Source: Sycon ciliatum (Eukaryota > Porifera > Calcarea > Leucosolenida > Sycettidae). From it: 64,000 nt of DNA. The first letter of the stretch is position 1, and the number at the start of each line of letters is the position of its first letter. The position numbers were made by a program, and so were the translations under genes. Under the pieces are notes generated by a model, which made no database searches, had not been told where the DNA came from, and was given only the letters and a program-made list of their open reading frames with translations. This document shows, piece by piece, positions 29,162-44,552 of the stretch. Location of the stretch: assembly GCF_964019385.1 (NCBI RefSeq), contig NC_088644.1, positions 39,684,493 through 39,748,492 of the forward strand, given 5' to 3'.

Positions 29162-30673
29162 ATGTTACGGTTACCGGTTAGTGCGTGCCACCACGGCATG
29201 GCACTAGGCATATGCGGATAATGCCGGCAGAAAAATTGGCAGAATTCGGTACTTTTTCTGGTAAGTTTCATGCATGTTTGGTATGAGGATAAAGAAATGG
29301 AGCAGAATTCGAGGAATTGCCCGGCCATAAGGTTTGTATGGTTCTGCCAATTTCACTGCGATAGAATCATGCTACGATGACCCGACTTGTAAATTTGAGA
29401 TCCATTTTTTCTGCTCGTCTTGACCCTGCCTCCCCTCATTGCTACTTCCGTTTTCGTATTTTTATTTTCATTTATTTTTTCTTCATTTCTGACTCTTAAC
29501 TGGTTGTCATCGCTTTCATAATATTGGGCAGAACTGCCCGTTTGCCATGCGATGTAAAATAAATAAACAACAACAACAACAACAACTGCTTTTCGAGCAG
29601 AATCTGCCACCTTTTCGAGCATTATCCGCCAATGCCTACATGACACCCATGATGCTGGGAAAACATCAATCTCTTCGCACTTTTTCCAATAAACACAACA
29701 TGGCTGTACAGTACAGACATCGTACAGTCATATTGTATAACGTTAGTTACATACGGTAGTATGCCGAAGTTCGGAACACAGGTGTTTCACCAGAAAAGTA
29801 GAAGGCAACTTCGGGCTTCGTTCCTGTTACCGTTATGTCCCTCAGACTCAGCCATGCAGGTGGCGATTGATATCTTCCTGCAGAAACTAATACTTGCTGC
29901 GGACTTAGTGACCCCTCCTTTGGCAGTTACACCACAACCCTGTCTGCGCCTACTGAAACTTCGAATCGTTGAAGACATTGTCACTAGAGCAACAACTACA
30001 GCAACCAGGAATGAATACAAAAGTCATTAAAAGTTTAAACATTGTTTCAAGATTGGCCGTTCGCAATGGTTCGGTTCATGAAAGACGACTGACACCGTGC
30101 TGTGGTTTTATCTGCAGTCAGAACGTCCGGCGAACGACTTATAACATGTACTATGATGTAGGGAGGACCGTCAAACCGGCGGTTTTAACGACTGACACGG
30201 TCAAACTGTGACAGTACAGTTATGAGTATGCCGTGCTGCTACCACGAATCGACATATCGGCAGTGTACCGGTACTGTATGCTGAATACGACTGAAGCAAT
30301 GGCTGCTGTGTTTTAATTAAAAACAGTTCCGCTCCGTTTCCCGATCCCCGCCGGGTTGAAAAGCACTGGGCACACTGCCACACAGGCGCTAAGCCGCGTG
30401 TTGCTCTTATCTGCCAGTGCCTGGCACACTCAGCCGGTATACGTACACATGCACGGTGTACTGTGAAGGAGACAAAGCTATCCATCGAACCATTCACCCA
30501 TGATGGCCTCAAGTACATGACTGTATTGTAATCGACAGTGTCAGCGGACCAGCACTTCACTGTCGACATGTCTTCACTTGAGTCTAGAACCGAACACCTG
30601 GTGCATGACGGCGGACAATGCCAATGGAGGCTATCTTTGTATCTGTATTTTGCTACTTATGGTATTAGTAGCA

Positions 30674-30715
30674 GCAAGAGTCCATGGGCCGAATGATGGG
30701 GTTATGGACTCTTGG
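30674..30715. repeat. Short hairpin, family D
   Basis: CAAGAGTCCATGGGC, a loop, then GGTTATGGACTCTTGG. Confidence 0.65.
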
Positions 30716-32348
30716 TAGCAGTGCAGTGGCCTGTTCGCCAGGCCAGACCCTCGTACTCTTGGCTGTACCCAGGGAGTAGTACAACAAAATCAATACAGTC
30801 ATGTATACAGGTGCTATTGTACTGCTCGCTAGCTGGTTGTGATCATTAAAATTAATTTTGTAGACGTCTATGATCTCTGTACAATAATAACGGGACAAGC
30901 CGCCACACAACGTTACCATTAGTACATGTACCGGTATGTCCAGTTCCATCGCCTACTAGTACATGTACTAGATGTACCGGTATAAACTTCTCAGTGGACT
31001 TGACAAAGTCAATGGATGATATAGAAAATACTTCGTAAAATAAATAAGTCAGTGGCCAGGGCAACACCAGGCCTTGAAACATCACAAAATCCAATCAAGT
31101 TGAATAAACCTGTGTGGCATGTTGGTTGACTGCCGACTCTCCGTGCGTCGCGGTGCACCCGGTGCAGCGTACTCAAATTTCTAGCATTTCAAATCACTGC
31201 AAGAGAACATGCCACGATGAAGTAAGGCACATTGATCGGTGATCCACGTAGAATTGTCGAAATACAAGATCTTACCAGATCTACAGATAATTCTTTTGAA
31301 GGAAGAATCTCATTTGGATGGTTTGCAGTTTGCACATCTGCAAAACCAAGATAGCGGCAGAGTCTACTAATCCACCCAGTACTCCGTGCATGAAATGGTG
31401 GGCAGCACGCTCTTCGTGCCAAACTCAAATCTTTTTCCAAGTGGCACTGTCTACATGGAATGACTGCTGACGTGGAAATCTGCGGAGTGTAAGCAGATCG
31501 GTCGGAGGCATTGGGATGATAACGGCTGATCATAACACGCCGAACGTCTCAATTTTCAACAAGCCAAGTGCATTGGCAAGGACCTGCACAGTACAGAGAA
31601 GAGCACATAACATGGACATACGCTAGCATCAGTTGGATTTCGCCGCACCCCACTTACTGTGAATCAAGCCTTACATCTATGTACTTGATGTAGACTAAAG
31701 CCAGTGCTCACACAGCGGTCGAAAACCCAGGGGGGGGGGGGGGGGGGGAGCTTTCTACTATAGACGTCAGAACGAGGTTTGATCTGCAACTCAACTTGCA
31801 AGCAAAGCAATCCTCAGGCAAAATCCTAGCAATAAGCAACTAGTGCAAAAACAAAATCACCTGTATTTGGAGATAGGTCATCTCAAACATTAGGCTGTCT
31901 ACACACAACCAGACCTCCGACGGCACACATACGAAGGGCATTTCAAAGGCAGAAGAGAACAGAGACAACTGACTAGGTCATTGTTGTAACGCTGCGTTTC
32001 ATGCACGTAGCAAAGCTAAGACAATCCTCAGACCACTGGAAAAGAGTATCTCTATATCTTTCCGCTGACATTTCCACAAGGTAAAAAGAGGCCACATTGG
32101 CCAAAGTGTAGAAGACGAGCTCAAGGCGAGAATCAGAATTTCGAAATATTTCGACTCGTACGATTCGGCAAGTCTGACTGCCAAACGCGAGGCCGAGTTG
32201 ATGAAAAAGAAACCGCGAAAACTGTGACCTGAAAGCCTGAAGCATCAACCTTCAACAGCTTCCCAAACTAGCCAAAATTAGGATTTTAGGATTCAACTGG
32301 AACTCGTGTATATACTACTGTTTTATCATCAGCCCGATTTGATTGGTC

Positions 32349-32396
32349 TGTTGGTCAGCCGTCACGCAGAGTTTCATCAGTGCAAAAGCAATCATC
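32349..32396 (-). ncRNA. Degenerate hammerhead-like motif
   Basis: On the minus strand the segment reads CCTGT, TTGATGA, TTGCTTTTGCACTGAT, GAAACTC and ends GACGG. The core C is T and stem I no longer pairs. I take it as a dead member of the 28409 family. Confidence 0.3.
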
Positions 32397-32762
32397 AAAC
32401 AGGACTGACTACACTATGTCCAATGGATGAATTTGATACACGCAGCAGGCGTGAGTGGCACCGCGTGAGTGAATACGCGTGTATTCCAGTGCTTGCGAGC
32501 TGGGGAAAACTGAAATACAATAGTGGGCTAGGCAAGGTAAGTACGACAAAGGGGAAGCTCTGTACCTTCTGGCATGCTTGTAGCAAATACAGTCGGGCAA
32601 ATATGACAGGGAAACGATGTGGTGATGGCTCCTGGAGACACACAAAAGACGGTGAAGTCAGTAGGTCTTACAATGTAGTTCATAAAATATGTTACAGAGA
32701 TCACAGCAACATATATCTACATATGACTGCTCCCCTCCATTCTTCCTGCTCCCTGCCTGCCT

Positions 32763-33180
<418 letters not shown>

Positions 33181-33379
33181 CTCACTCACTCTCTCCCCCC
33201 TCTCTCTTTCCTCCTCCTATTATGCCTTTCTTAATACCGTGATATACCTATGACTTCTGGTCGGACGTGTCTCGCACACTAGTGCATAGCATCTACTGCT
33301 CATCACCGCACCTCCCTCTCAATTATTTCTATAGTTCACTGTCATTGCTTCCAGTTAGGCTGTGCTGGCTAGTACATTG

Positions 33380-33573
33380 TACAGTCAGACCTCACTTATC
33401 CGGTCCTCTTTTATCCGGATCCGTCCCCATCCGGAAGAAAATCGTTGGTTACCGATTTACAGTATATGGCATGCATACATACAGTTTGTGTGTTCGATTA
33501 TCCGGTTCCCTCGCCTATCCGGATATTTTTTCGTGGAAAACGAATGTGTGCGGTAAAGCGAGGTCTGACTGTA
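33380..33573. mobile_element. pogo/Tigger-like MITE, family C, copy 1
   Basis: Ends TACAGTCAGACCTCACTTAT and AAAGCGAGGTCTGACTGTA with TA borders. The interior has repeated ATCCGG. Confidence 0.8.
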
Positions 33574-34332
33574 TTATACGTAGAAGGCACAGGGAGGACT
33601 AACCTCAAGAACATGCACACGGCTGTAGTATGAACTCAGGTCACGGCAGAACGACGCAAGGAACACACACACCTGCAGGCCACCCAACACAGCACAGCAC
33701 AGCACAGAGTGAGGATAACATTCTGTTACCTAGGCCATTGAGAAAGCACTGTGGATCCTGCAATATCAAAGCCAAGGCAATTGATAACAAAAATGTCTTC
33801 CATGCTCTCCCCAATGACCGGATAGTGGTTCAAATATCTTCTTGACGCTTCACTCTCCGAGCAAGGAGCATTAGCTACCTCGAGACCCAGAAAGTGTGCG
33901 TGATAAAGTCCACTGTATATTCTGCTGATTATCGGCCTTCTGATGATTGCGCCAAGCAGGAAACTCGAGTGGGTACGCACTTCATTCCACTGGACCGTGT
34001 GTGTGTGGGAAAGCTCTGCAGCGTTCTCCTTGAGCAACCCAACCTGCCTTCAAGGACTATCCTGTGTTGCAGCCCTCTGGCCTGAGAGACAAGGTTTCCT
34101 GCAATCCATTACCAGAACTTCTTCTTCTTACAATGATATTGAGAAGGACACACTTCGTATTTTGATTTGTATTTGTATTTGTTTTATGGATTCTACACAG
34201 GCCTTAGCCTAAATCGAGGGCGTCACTTCAGGCTCTTGAACATCTTGAAAGTTTTCACTAGTATACTTCCATGCCTTATCATCAGGTGAAATACAGGCAT
34301 GTGAAGCGTGTCCTTCTCAGCACCATTCTCAG

Positions 34333-36590
34333 TACCAGTCTCAGTATAGTAGTAGTAGTAGTAGTATTTATTATTTGACTAGGGGAGTCCCAACAGGCAT
34401 GGCCTTGTTACAGGGAACCCTAGGTGAATCTTTGTGAGGTGAGCAAAAGAACCAGCAGATTGTGCCTGACGACAGTTTGGAGGAAGAGTGTTCCACCGAC
34501 CTGCCGCCAGAAAAGAAACTGAGCGCAGTCCATACCCAATATGTACAGTAGGTAATACTAAGGCAGCTGTATCCTGGCCACGAGTACGAGCATTTGTGTG
34601 CGGGCCAACTGAACGCAGGAGAAACAGTGACTGAAGGAGGGGGCTAGTAATTGATGACAAGCAGCGATAGACCAAAACGTATAGTTTCAAATTAACTCGT
34701 TGCTCAAACGAATACAGATGACACCGTTGTAAAACTAATGCAGTTGGGGTCATTCTATCTAAACCAAATGCCTTCTTCATCGCAATATGGCTGACCGTTA
34801 CAAGCCTGTTATATAGGGTAGTTTTCAAACAGTGCACATACGCATTACTTGCATATTCTAGAGTAGACTGTATAATTGACAAGAAGAAAGTTCTCCGAGC
34901 TGTAGCTGATAAATTGCGACGGCCATGAGCAAAACAGGCTAGTTTAGCGAAGACCACTGAACACACCTTTTCTACTTGTGGGCGGAACGTTAGATGCTCA
35001 TCGATTAGTATACCGAGGTATTTCACAGTAGAGACAGGGGAAAGGACAATACCTTTACAGGTCAGGTACAGGGCTGGGCTCAGTGCAGGCAGGGCAGGAC
35101 GCCGTATCAACATGAACTGTGTTTTAGTGGGGTTGAGCAGAAGGCCTTTCTCATCAAGGTATTGCTCTAGCAACCGCATACTATCCTGCAAGCGTAGCAT
35201 AATTGTAGCCACATCAGAGCCGAATACGTAGAACGCAATATCATCAGCGTACAGCTGCACGACACTCTGGTGAAATATATCGGGTACCCGGCGAATGTAG
35301 ACGCAGAAAAGCAAAGGCCCAAGAACAGACCCCTGGGGGACCCCTCTTGTACAGGGTTTGGTGTCACCCTTCTCACCATTGACAGTAACCTGCTGGCTGC
35401 GGTTCGTGAGATAGTCTGAGAACCACTTGAGGACAGTGCCGCCTAAGCCAGTGGTGGCTAGCTCTCCCAGCAGACCTGTGTGCTGCACACGGTCAAACGC
35501 CTTGCTCATATCCGCAAAGACTACTCCGCATTGGTCACCGTTGTCAAGTGCTCTGTTCCATCTGTCTATGCAAAGTGTCAGGGCATCCTCACAGCTATGG
35601 TGTGAGCGGTACGCAAATTGTTCAGCTGGTATGGCTGACAGGTCTGGATTCTGGGTGAAATACGAAGTGACTTGCTTGTGGACAACCTTCTCTAGGATCT
35701 TGGCCGCGATAGGCAACAGTGAGATTGGCCTGTAGTTGGTGGCTGAGGTCTTATCACCAGATTTGTAAACAGGGCAGACATGGGCATGTTTGTAGGCAGC
35801 AGGAAAGATGCCAGAGCGAAGAGACTGGTTGACGATAACAGTTAACGGATACGAGACTGAATCTCTGCAGGATTTCAGGATGCAGGACGGAATATCATCG
35901 GAGCCGGTGGCTTTGTTGGATACCAGAGATTCAAGCAACTTGGAGATGGTATCGACGCTGACGGTATCAAACTCCAAAAGAGTAGTGCTATTGGGGTCTG
36001 CAACGGGTAGGGGCAGCTCGACTGGTCTGGCAGGGTCATGGACGATCTCGGCGAAGGTAGTTGTCAGATCGGCGAGTGTGGCTGCTGGGGCAGCCCTCAC
36101 TGCTGTTCTACCAGACAAGCTATTGATAATGGCCCATTGGCCTCGTGGGTCGTGGCGACGATTTTTGAACTCTCTGATGTAATACTGTGACTTCAGCTGC
36201 CTGTTGAGGAGAGTGCCTTCTCGCCGTATTGCACGATACCTCTGCAGAAGCTGTTGATCTGACGGGTGAGTGCGTACTTTTCTATGTAGGTGGATTCGTT
36301 GCTGGAGGAGGTGTTTCAACTGAGGTGTCACCCATGGCTGAGGCTTCGGTTTACTGAAAGCTGGTGAGACCACGGGGCAGATCGGTGAATGTTTGTCTAA
36401 AACTCGAGTAATACAGTGTGAAAGCTGGGTGACTTGTGCATTGACATCAGCTGACTTGGGAAGAGGCTCCAGAGTGCTGTCGATATCATCACAGAGTGTA
36501 GCGGGGTCAATTGCATGTGGGAGCGGTTTGCGCACGAATTTGAAAGTATCATTGTATTCTTGTCTCCGAGGGCAACTGTTCATGTTCTTA
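34333..36590 (-). mobile_element. 5'-truncated non-LTR retrotransposon (CR1/L2/jockey-like LINE)
   Basis: A minus-strand LINE copy: a 734-codon frame, a short 3' UTR, and a (TAC)n-type tail reading as TAG/TAT repeats on the plus strand at 34348-34370. The endonuclease half is absent, as is usual for 5' truncation. The lack of stops implies recent arrival. Three other pieces with the same type of 3' end lie in this window (2265-2500, 23480-23571, 27319-27485). Confidence 0.9.
34379..36583 (-). CDS. LINE reverse transcriptase, open frame lacking the endonuclease domain
   Basis: The 734-residue frame starts at an in-frame ATG (36583) that need not be the native start. After a linker come reverse transcriptase blocks: SGDKTSATNYRPISLLP, FADMSKAFDRVQH with the first catalytic Asp, GVPQGSVLGPLLF, QLYADDIAFYVFG with the YADD pair, and the thumb. 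The C terminus reads FLAAGRWNTLPPNCRQAQSA and ends LLGLP, a tail shared with the 27.3-kb fragment. These blocks place it in the jockey/CR1/L2 group; the exact clade needs a tree. It lies 3' of the visible DALRD3 exons and on the same strand. Confidence 0.9.
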   Translation of the reverse strand: MNSCPRRQEYNDTFKFVRKPLPHAIDPATLCDDIDSTLEPLPKSADVNAQVTQLSHCITRVLDKHSPICPVVSPAFSKPKPQPWVTPQLKHLLQQRIHLHRKVRTHPSDQQLLQRYRAIRREGTLLNRQLKSQYYIREFKNRRHDPRGQWAIINSLSGRTAVRAAPAATLADLTTTFAEIVHDPARPVELPLPVADPNSTTLLEFDTVSVDTISKLLESLVSNKATGSDDIPSCILKSCRDSVSYPLTVIVNQSLRSGIFPAAYKHAHVCPVYKSGDKTSATNYRPISLLPIAAKILEKVVHKQVTSYFTQNPDLSAIPAEQFAYRSHHSCEDALTLCIDRWNRALDNGDQCGVVFADMSKAFDRVQHTGLLGELATTGLGGTVLKWFSDYLTNRSQQVTVNGEKGDTKPCTRGVPQGSVLGPLLFCVYIRRVPDIFHQSVVQLYADDIAFYVFGSDVATIMLRLQDSMRLLEQYLDEKGLLLNPTKTQFMLIRRPALPALSPALYLTCKGIVLSPVSTVKYLGILIDEHLTFRPQVEKVCSVVFAKLACFAHGRRNLSATARRTFFLSIIQSTLEYASNAYVHCLKTTLYNRLVTVSHIAMKKAFGLDRMTPTALVLQRCHLYSFEQRVNLKLYVLVYRCLSSITSPLLQSLFLLRSVGPHTNARTRGQDTAALVLPTVHIGYGLRSVSFLAAGRWNTLPPNCRQAQSAGSFAHLTKIHLGFPVTRPCLLGLP

Positions 36591-37139
36591 CTGTAGTATC
36601 TGTACTTGAAGTACTTTGGAAGTCAATATTTATTGACTTGGCACGTGCTGCGTACAGTAGTGTGTGCATGCGTAGTTTCTGTGCTTGTTCTTTCGGTTGT
36701 CGGTCTTCTTGTTTTGGTTCTGAAAGTTTTTACCGTGAATGTTCTCTGTTGAGTATTGAGTATTGTGTGAACCATAATATTTACAATGTTCAATCCAGCA
36801 AAGGTTCTGAAACAACAAAGAGCTTTAGCAGAAAAAAGTTCAAAAAGCTCAGAAAGGGTGTGTTGTACAACGTTACCTTATTCAGCGAGCACTGGACATA
36901 GAGTCCATCCGCACACTGCAAGGCAGTGTACATGTCATCACCAGGGAACACTTCCAGCAGGCAATCTGCATAGCCGGCAACTCCAGTCAGCAGTAGCTGC
37001 CATTCAGCCTGGCCAGAACAGGACAGAAGCCAAAGAAATGCACGTTTGCATGGCCCAACGGCAATATGGAATATTGACCAGAGTACACAGCATCATAGCA
37101 CAGTGCTGCTCAAGGAAATCTGATCAAGCAAGCCAATGC

Positions 37140-37550
37140 CACGCCGGGCGCTGTACAGCCCTACTAGGAGACCTGCAAACACTGGCGTATAAAAAGCTGC
37201 AGGGCGCAAACTGGATTTACCGGCTCAGATTTCATCGAGCAGCACTACAGTAACGGGAGCCATTATCAGCGGACTAAGGCTGAGAGCTGCAGGCTTTAAC
37301 AGTTTCAGCAGTAGACGGTGTGCCCAGTGCCATGGTGATGTCATCCATACACACTTCGAACGCGCTGTGCGTTGGGCATCCCTATACCGGCGAACACTGG
37401 GCTGCGAAAGGGTGCAAGGTTGTTGTAGAAGTTTATTTAACGTCGCACCACAAACAGGCGATTTCGCCTCCTTTGATACATGTGGACGACAAGGTGCACA
37501 GTTGAGTGACGCGACTGGATTTCATTGAGCAGCACTGTAGCAGTATTCAG
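37140..37550. repeat. Interspersed repeat, two further copies
   Basis: One copy spans about 37140-37255 (ACCTGCAAACACTGG, TCGAGCAGCACTACAGTA), another 37364-37550 (GGCGAACACTGGGCTGCGAA, TTGAGCAGCACTGTAGCA). The second holds a 90-bp insertion. Confidence 0.55.
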
Positions 37551-38212
37551 CCTTGTACAGCCTTTTCACCCTTATAGGCCATTCACACGACGGGCAAACT
37601 TACTTTTATCGTACTGTTTCCAAGGATATTTACTCGGATACGATAAACTTGGACACACGCGTGCAACTGATTTTTTATCTTGGCCGAGGCCCTTTTGCTC
37701 GCGATTATCTTTGCACGCCAGGAAAAGTGTCGGTTGTTGAAAGTGCGTACTGCAAATGCAGTGCTTGAACCATGAAAAATTCAAAATTGAACATTTCCCG
37801 GCATTTTCAGGTCACTATGGATACATTGACGGTTGCAAAGTTTGCCCAGCACCGTGTGAACTGGATCACGGTTTGCCAGTGTTATCTTGGTCACACATGT
37901 GCAAATGTTTACACGTCGTGTGAATGGCCTATTATCTTCTCTTCTCTTTTAAAATGCTTTTCAGATCTAAAACCAGTGCAACACGCATTTCGTCCTACAG
38001 GTTTGGACGTACTTTGTAGTTTGTACAGACGTCATCATTGTGCACACCGTCTATAACACATGCTACATTTCACCACTGCATGAACATCCGCCTCCAACCT
38101 GGTTCATTCCAAGTCAATCCGCTTCTTCAACCCCATCTGAGAATAAGCCATGTCCGGTAGCAGGCAGCATGTTCTAGGGAATGTAAAGACGCGAAACGAA
38201 GGCAATAATTAC

Positions 38213-40644
<2,432 letters not shown>

Positions 40645-40690
40645 CTGTGCAAATCCACCACACACGAACACAACAGCGCAAGATCAACGC

Positions 40691-41330
40691 AACACCCATG
40701 CAACCACCATAACACCCATGCAACCACCATAACACCCATACAACCACCATAACACCCATGCAACCACCATAACACCCATGCAACCACCATAACACCCATG
40801 CAACCACCATAACACCCATGCAACCACCATAACACCCATGCAACCACCATAACACCCATGCAACCACCATAACACCCATGCAACCACCATAACACCCATG
40901 CAACCACCATAACACCCATGCAACCACCATAACACCCATGCAACCACCATAACACCCATGCAACCACCATAACACCCATGCAACCACCATAACACCCATG
41001 CAACCACCATAACACCCATGCAACCACCATAACACCCATGAAACCACCATAACACCCACACAATCACCATAACACCCATGCAACCACCATAACACCCATG
41101 CAACCACCATAACACCCATGCAACCACCATAACACCCATGCAACCACCATAACACCCATGCAACCACCATAACACCCATGCAACCACCATAACACCCATG
41201 CAACCACCATAACACCCATGCAACCACCATAACACCCATGCAACCACCATAACACCCATGCAACCACCATAACACCCATGCAACCACCATAACACCCATG
41301 CAACCACCATAACACCCACACAATCACCAC
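40691..41330. repeat. 20-bp minisatellite, 32 copies
   Basis: Unit AACACCCATGCAACCACCAT repeats 32 times over 640 bp with no length change and only a handful of substitutions (near 40740, 41041, 41057 and 41317). It lies just 5' of the DALRD3 exon 40586-40644, in an intron. All frames through it are open because the unit has no stop in several frames; these are not genes. Confidence 0.97.
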
Positions 41331-41811
41331 CAGAACTGGTGGGTTTCTAATACATCACTATCATCACAACACTAGGCAGTTGGGACATATTTATTCCCGT
41401 AACTATGCAAAAGACGTTGCCTCAGTAACGGCTGGCGCCAGCCAGGGTCCACACAGCTTTAATTCCGTGTTTTTGTGTGTTTGTGCCGTCGGCATGCCGG
41501 GTGGTATCCGGGTATCCCGTACCTGTCCCGTACCGTACCATCAAAGACAGCTGGCCACAGTATTCAAATAGGGCTTTCAAATGCAAGATCATAGCGTGAA
41601 GTAACTTGGAAGAATGAGTATGTATGCAAAATGTATCGGGAGAATGCATGCAAGGCGATAGTGCGGGTTCGAATCCTAGGTTATGTCTTAAAAAAATAGG
41701 AGAAATGAAAAATTTATAACATCCCCATGCTTTTTTTTGCCTAGGTCATCAAGGTGGTAGACGGTGTCGTGTTACCCTCGAATGCAAAGAGAAAGTTATT
41801 TCTTTCGCTCA

Positions 41812-42025
41812 GGGCCCTACGCTATGCTTTTTTTGCCTAGCTCATCATGCATGTTATTCGAACAGATGGAAACTTTTTGCAATACAATGATGTAGCCGAT
41901 CAGTTCGTTGTGGTATGGTTGGGCATTGTAGCCGTCATGGTCGACGTAAAACACTATTTACATACACAAGCTCGGGGAGCAAAAGCAGGATGGGCTAGGC
42001 AAAAAAGCATAGCGTAGGGCCCTAA
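41812..42025. mobile_element. Inverted-repeat element
   Basis: Arm AGGGCCCTACGCTATGCTTT and its inverse AAAAGCATAGCGTAGGGCCC at the right end. A partial third copy of the ATGCTTTTTTTTGCCTAG segment is at 41728. Confidence 0.7.
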
Positions 42026-42152
42026 GCTTCCAAGCTCTCTCGTTATACGCACACATGATAAATTCCTGTCCCAGGCACTGTTATGTTTGAATCGATAGTC
42101 TGTCTGTACATGATCTGTACGCCATACGCTGCTCTGTGTGTACTACACATTA

Positions 42153-42440
42153 TACCAAGAGTACATAACCCCCCAGAGTGTGCAACGCCGATCCAGCTCT
42201 GCATAGGGTCTTGGTCGAGCGGAATCGGATCTTCTGATGTCATGCGTACACTCCACACCAGCGCAAGGCCGGTCTCGAGGCAGGGCATCATTGTTTTTGA
42301 TCCGAGAGTACCCGCGACTCCCCGGGTTCCCCTCAGATGTGTACGGTATTATGACGCAAAGATCCGATTCCGCTCGACCAAGACCCTATGCAGAGCTGGA
42401 TCAGGCGTTGCACACTCTGGGGGGTTATGTACTCTTGGTT
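42153..42440. mobile_element. Inverted-repeat element, hairpin family D, full-size copy
   Basis: The ends are TACCAAGAGTACATAACC and its inverse, and the arms extend some 90 bp (both contain GGATCCGATTCCGCTC-like segments). Four short relatives keep only the ends. Confidence 0.75.
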
Positions 42441-42725
42441 ATACATGCATGCACTGTAGTGACTGTACTCTGCTGTCAACTGCCTTGCCATGTGTATGTC
42501 ATTATACTGCAGTGTTTGAAGTAAAGCGCGTACTCTGCCAGCGACCGCTGGCCTGTACGCCAGCTATGTCAGTTATTGGTTTTCTGATTTCGAATTAATA
42601 GTTCCTTTGCTTGTCGTTCCGAAGTATAGATGTAATAAATTGTGCTCTTGCTCATGTAGTTCTCTGTCAACCTTATTCTGGCGAATATAACACTGGCGAT
42701 GAAGATAGTTTTTTTGTAATCCGCA

Positions 42726-44055
42726 ATGGCAGAACGCCCAGTACCTCAGGTTAATCCTACTGGCCCTGCTCAAGATGTATCCATTTGCTGGGCGACGTGG
42801 AAACGCAGTTGTCAATACTAACTTGATGCAGAGGGTATCACCAATTCGACACGGTCGAGAGCAAAACTGTTACATCTTGCTGGTCCCGCTGTCCAGGACG
42901 TGTTTGACACGCTCCCGGAACCTCCAGCTCCGACGGATGGTTCTGTCCAGAGTCCTTACGACAAAGTAGTCACTATGTTGGATTCGCACTTCCAAACACT
43001 CCAAATGTAATGTTTGAACGACGTACTTTCCGCCGACTGGCGCAACTGGAGACAGAGACTGTAGCCCAGTTTGGAAACCGTTTGGTTCAACAAGCAAAGA
43101 TCTGTTCGTTTGCTGACCTGGATGAGCAAGTGTGTGACCAGCTTGTAGAGAAGTGCATTGATGATCGTTTACGTCGAAAGTTTCTGGAGAAACAAGGCAC
43201 TCTCAAACTCAAGGATGCTCTGGAGGTGTCCAGGCAGTTCGAGGCAACTGAACTTAGCGCTCGAGGAATATCTCAATCGCGCAGTGCTCCAGCTCCTGTC
43301 CGTCCTGTTTCCCCACTAGGACACCAACGTACTCAAGTGCTCCACCCGGAGGAGAATGTAGCAATTGTGGTCTTTCGGACCACTCAGCAGACTCTGCTAG
43401 CTGCCCTGCACGTGGCAAGGAAGGTCTCAATTGCCATAAGAAAGGCCACTATAAGCGCAAGTGTAGGAAACAAGTGACGTCCAGGTCGTCCAAGACTGGA
43501 AGGAGAGGAAGAGGAGGTGGTGCGCATCAAGTCGCTAGTGCACCTTCAGCACCCAGCGCACCAGCATCTCAGCAGTGGAAGTCTGTACAGAATGCGTCCT
43601 ACGCTATTGGGAAAGTCACATCTTTGAACGAGTCAGACTCTCTGTTTGTGTCCGTGTCCGTCAACAAACATCCACTGAGGATGAAAGTGGACACAGGCGC
43701 CAAAGTTGCTCTTGTACCCGAACATGTGTGGGAACAGTCCTGGAGTGATGTTCCGCTTACAGGGTCCCAGCTGCAACTCATCACCTATGATGGCAGTTCG
43801 CTACCAGTGGTAGGAGAGACGGTGGTCAAGGTTGCGTACGGTGAGCAATCCATCACAGACACCATTGTGGTCGTGAAGGGCGGTAGCCATCCCCTACTCG
43901 GTCGTAACTGGTTGCACCGTCTTCGTCTTGACTGGCCATCATTGTTCCGCATCAACTCAGTGTCTAGCACAGAGGCTGACTTAAAGACTGAGTTTCCGGC
44001 GGTAAGTGGAGCTAGCCTGGAACTTTGCTCTCCACACCAGTATCATCACTATTAT
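42726..44055 (+). pseudogene. Ty3/gypsy retrotransposon gag to protease fragment
   Basis: A gag ATG at 42726 (MAERPVPQ) is followed by broken frames. One of them reads QFGNRLVQQAKICSFADLDE and RRKFLEKQGTLKLKDALE, typical of Ty3/gypsy gag in many invertebrates. At about 43353-43470 two zinc knuckles read CSNCGLSDH and CHKKGHYKRKC. A 206-codon protease frame (43474-44094) follows, with MKVDTGAKVALVPE and LLGRNWLHRL. The host-like string CTGGCGATGAAGATAG at 42696-42711 resembles the leader of such elements. Reverse transcriptase and RNase H are missing: the coding match ends where a MITE begins at 44057. At least two frameshifts or stops disrupt gag. Confidence 0.82.
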
Positions 44056-44056
44056 A

Positions 44057-44552
44057 TACCGTATTTCCGCGCATATAACGCCATGGTGTTATAGGTGAAA
44101 CATCGCTGTTTTGGACCAAATTTTTGGAGAAAATAGACTCGGTTTTAACGCCATGGCGCTAAAAGTGAGAGACGCGTACATGCAAAAAAATCGGCAGAGC
44201 ATGAACTTCAAGTACTCGTACGGTGCCGTTGCACGTTCATGTCGAGCATCCATGTACTTTCAATTTTCCCTGAAAATTTCAAAATGTGAACCTATTGTGT
44301 ACAAGGTGGCATGGAAACTTGTGTGAAGCCTGAAGGTGCGGTGGCGGTATGGCATGTGACAGTGGGGATAGGTACATGCAGAGAGAATCACCGCTACTGT
44401 ACGTTCACTGAAAGAATTGAACTCACCTTTAACGCCAGATGCAACTTCCTCCACATTGAATTTTGTTCACTTATAACGCCATGGCTTTATAAGTGAGGGT
44501 GGCCTTATATTCGGATATAACGCCATGGCTTTATATGCGCGGAAATACGGTA
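44057..44552. mobile_element. MITE inserted at the end of the gypsy protease fragment
   Basis: Ends TACCGTATTTCCGCGCATAT and the inverse ATATGCGCGGAAATACGGTA. The motif ATAACGCCATGG occurs repeatedly inside, close to both ends. It marks the spot where the gypsy coding match stops. Confidence 0.8.

Noticed and set aside
33926..33985. Hammerhead look-alike CTGATGATTGCGCCAAG...GAAACTC on the plus strand
   Set aside because: Stem I does not pair and the base before it would be G, which hammerheads do not cut after.
34244..34285. CTGATGA on the minus strand with six-pair flanks TTTCAC/GTGAAA near the LINE end
   Set aside because: No stem II can form between the core halves and GAAA is not intact; likely a simple inverted repeat or a decayed relative.
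41640..41690. tRNA gene suggested by GGTTCGAATCC at 41665
   Set aside because: No cloverleaf or A box upstream; a lone B-box-like string.
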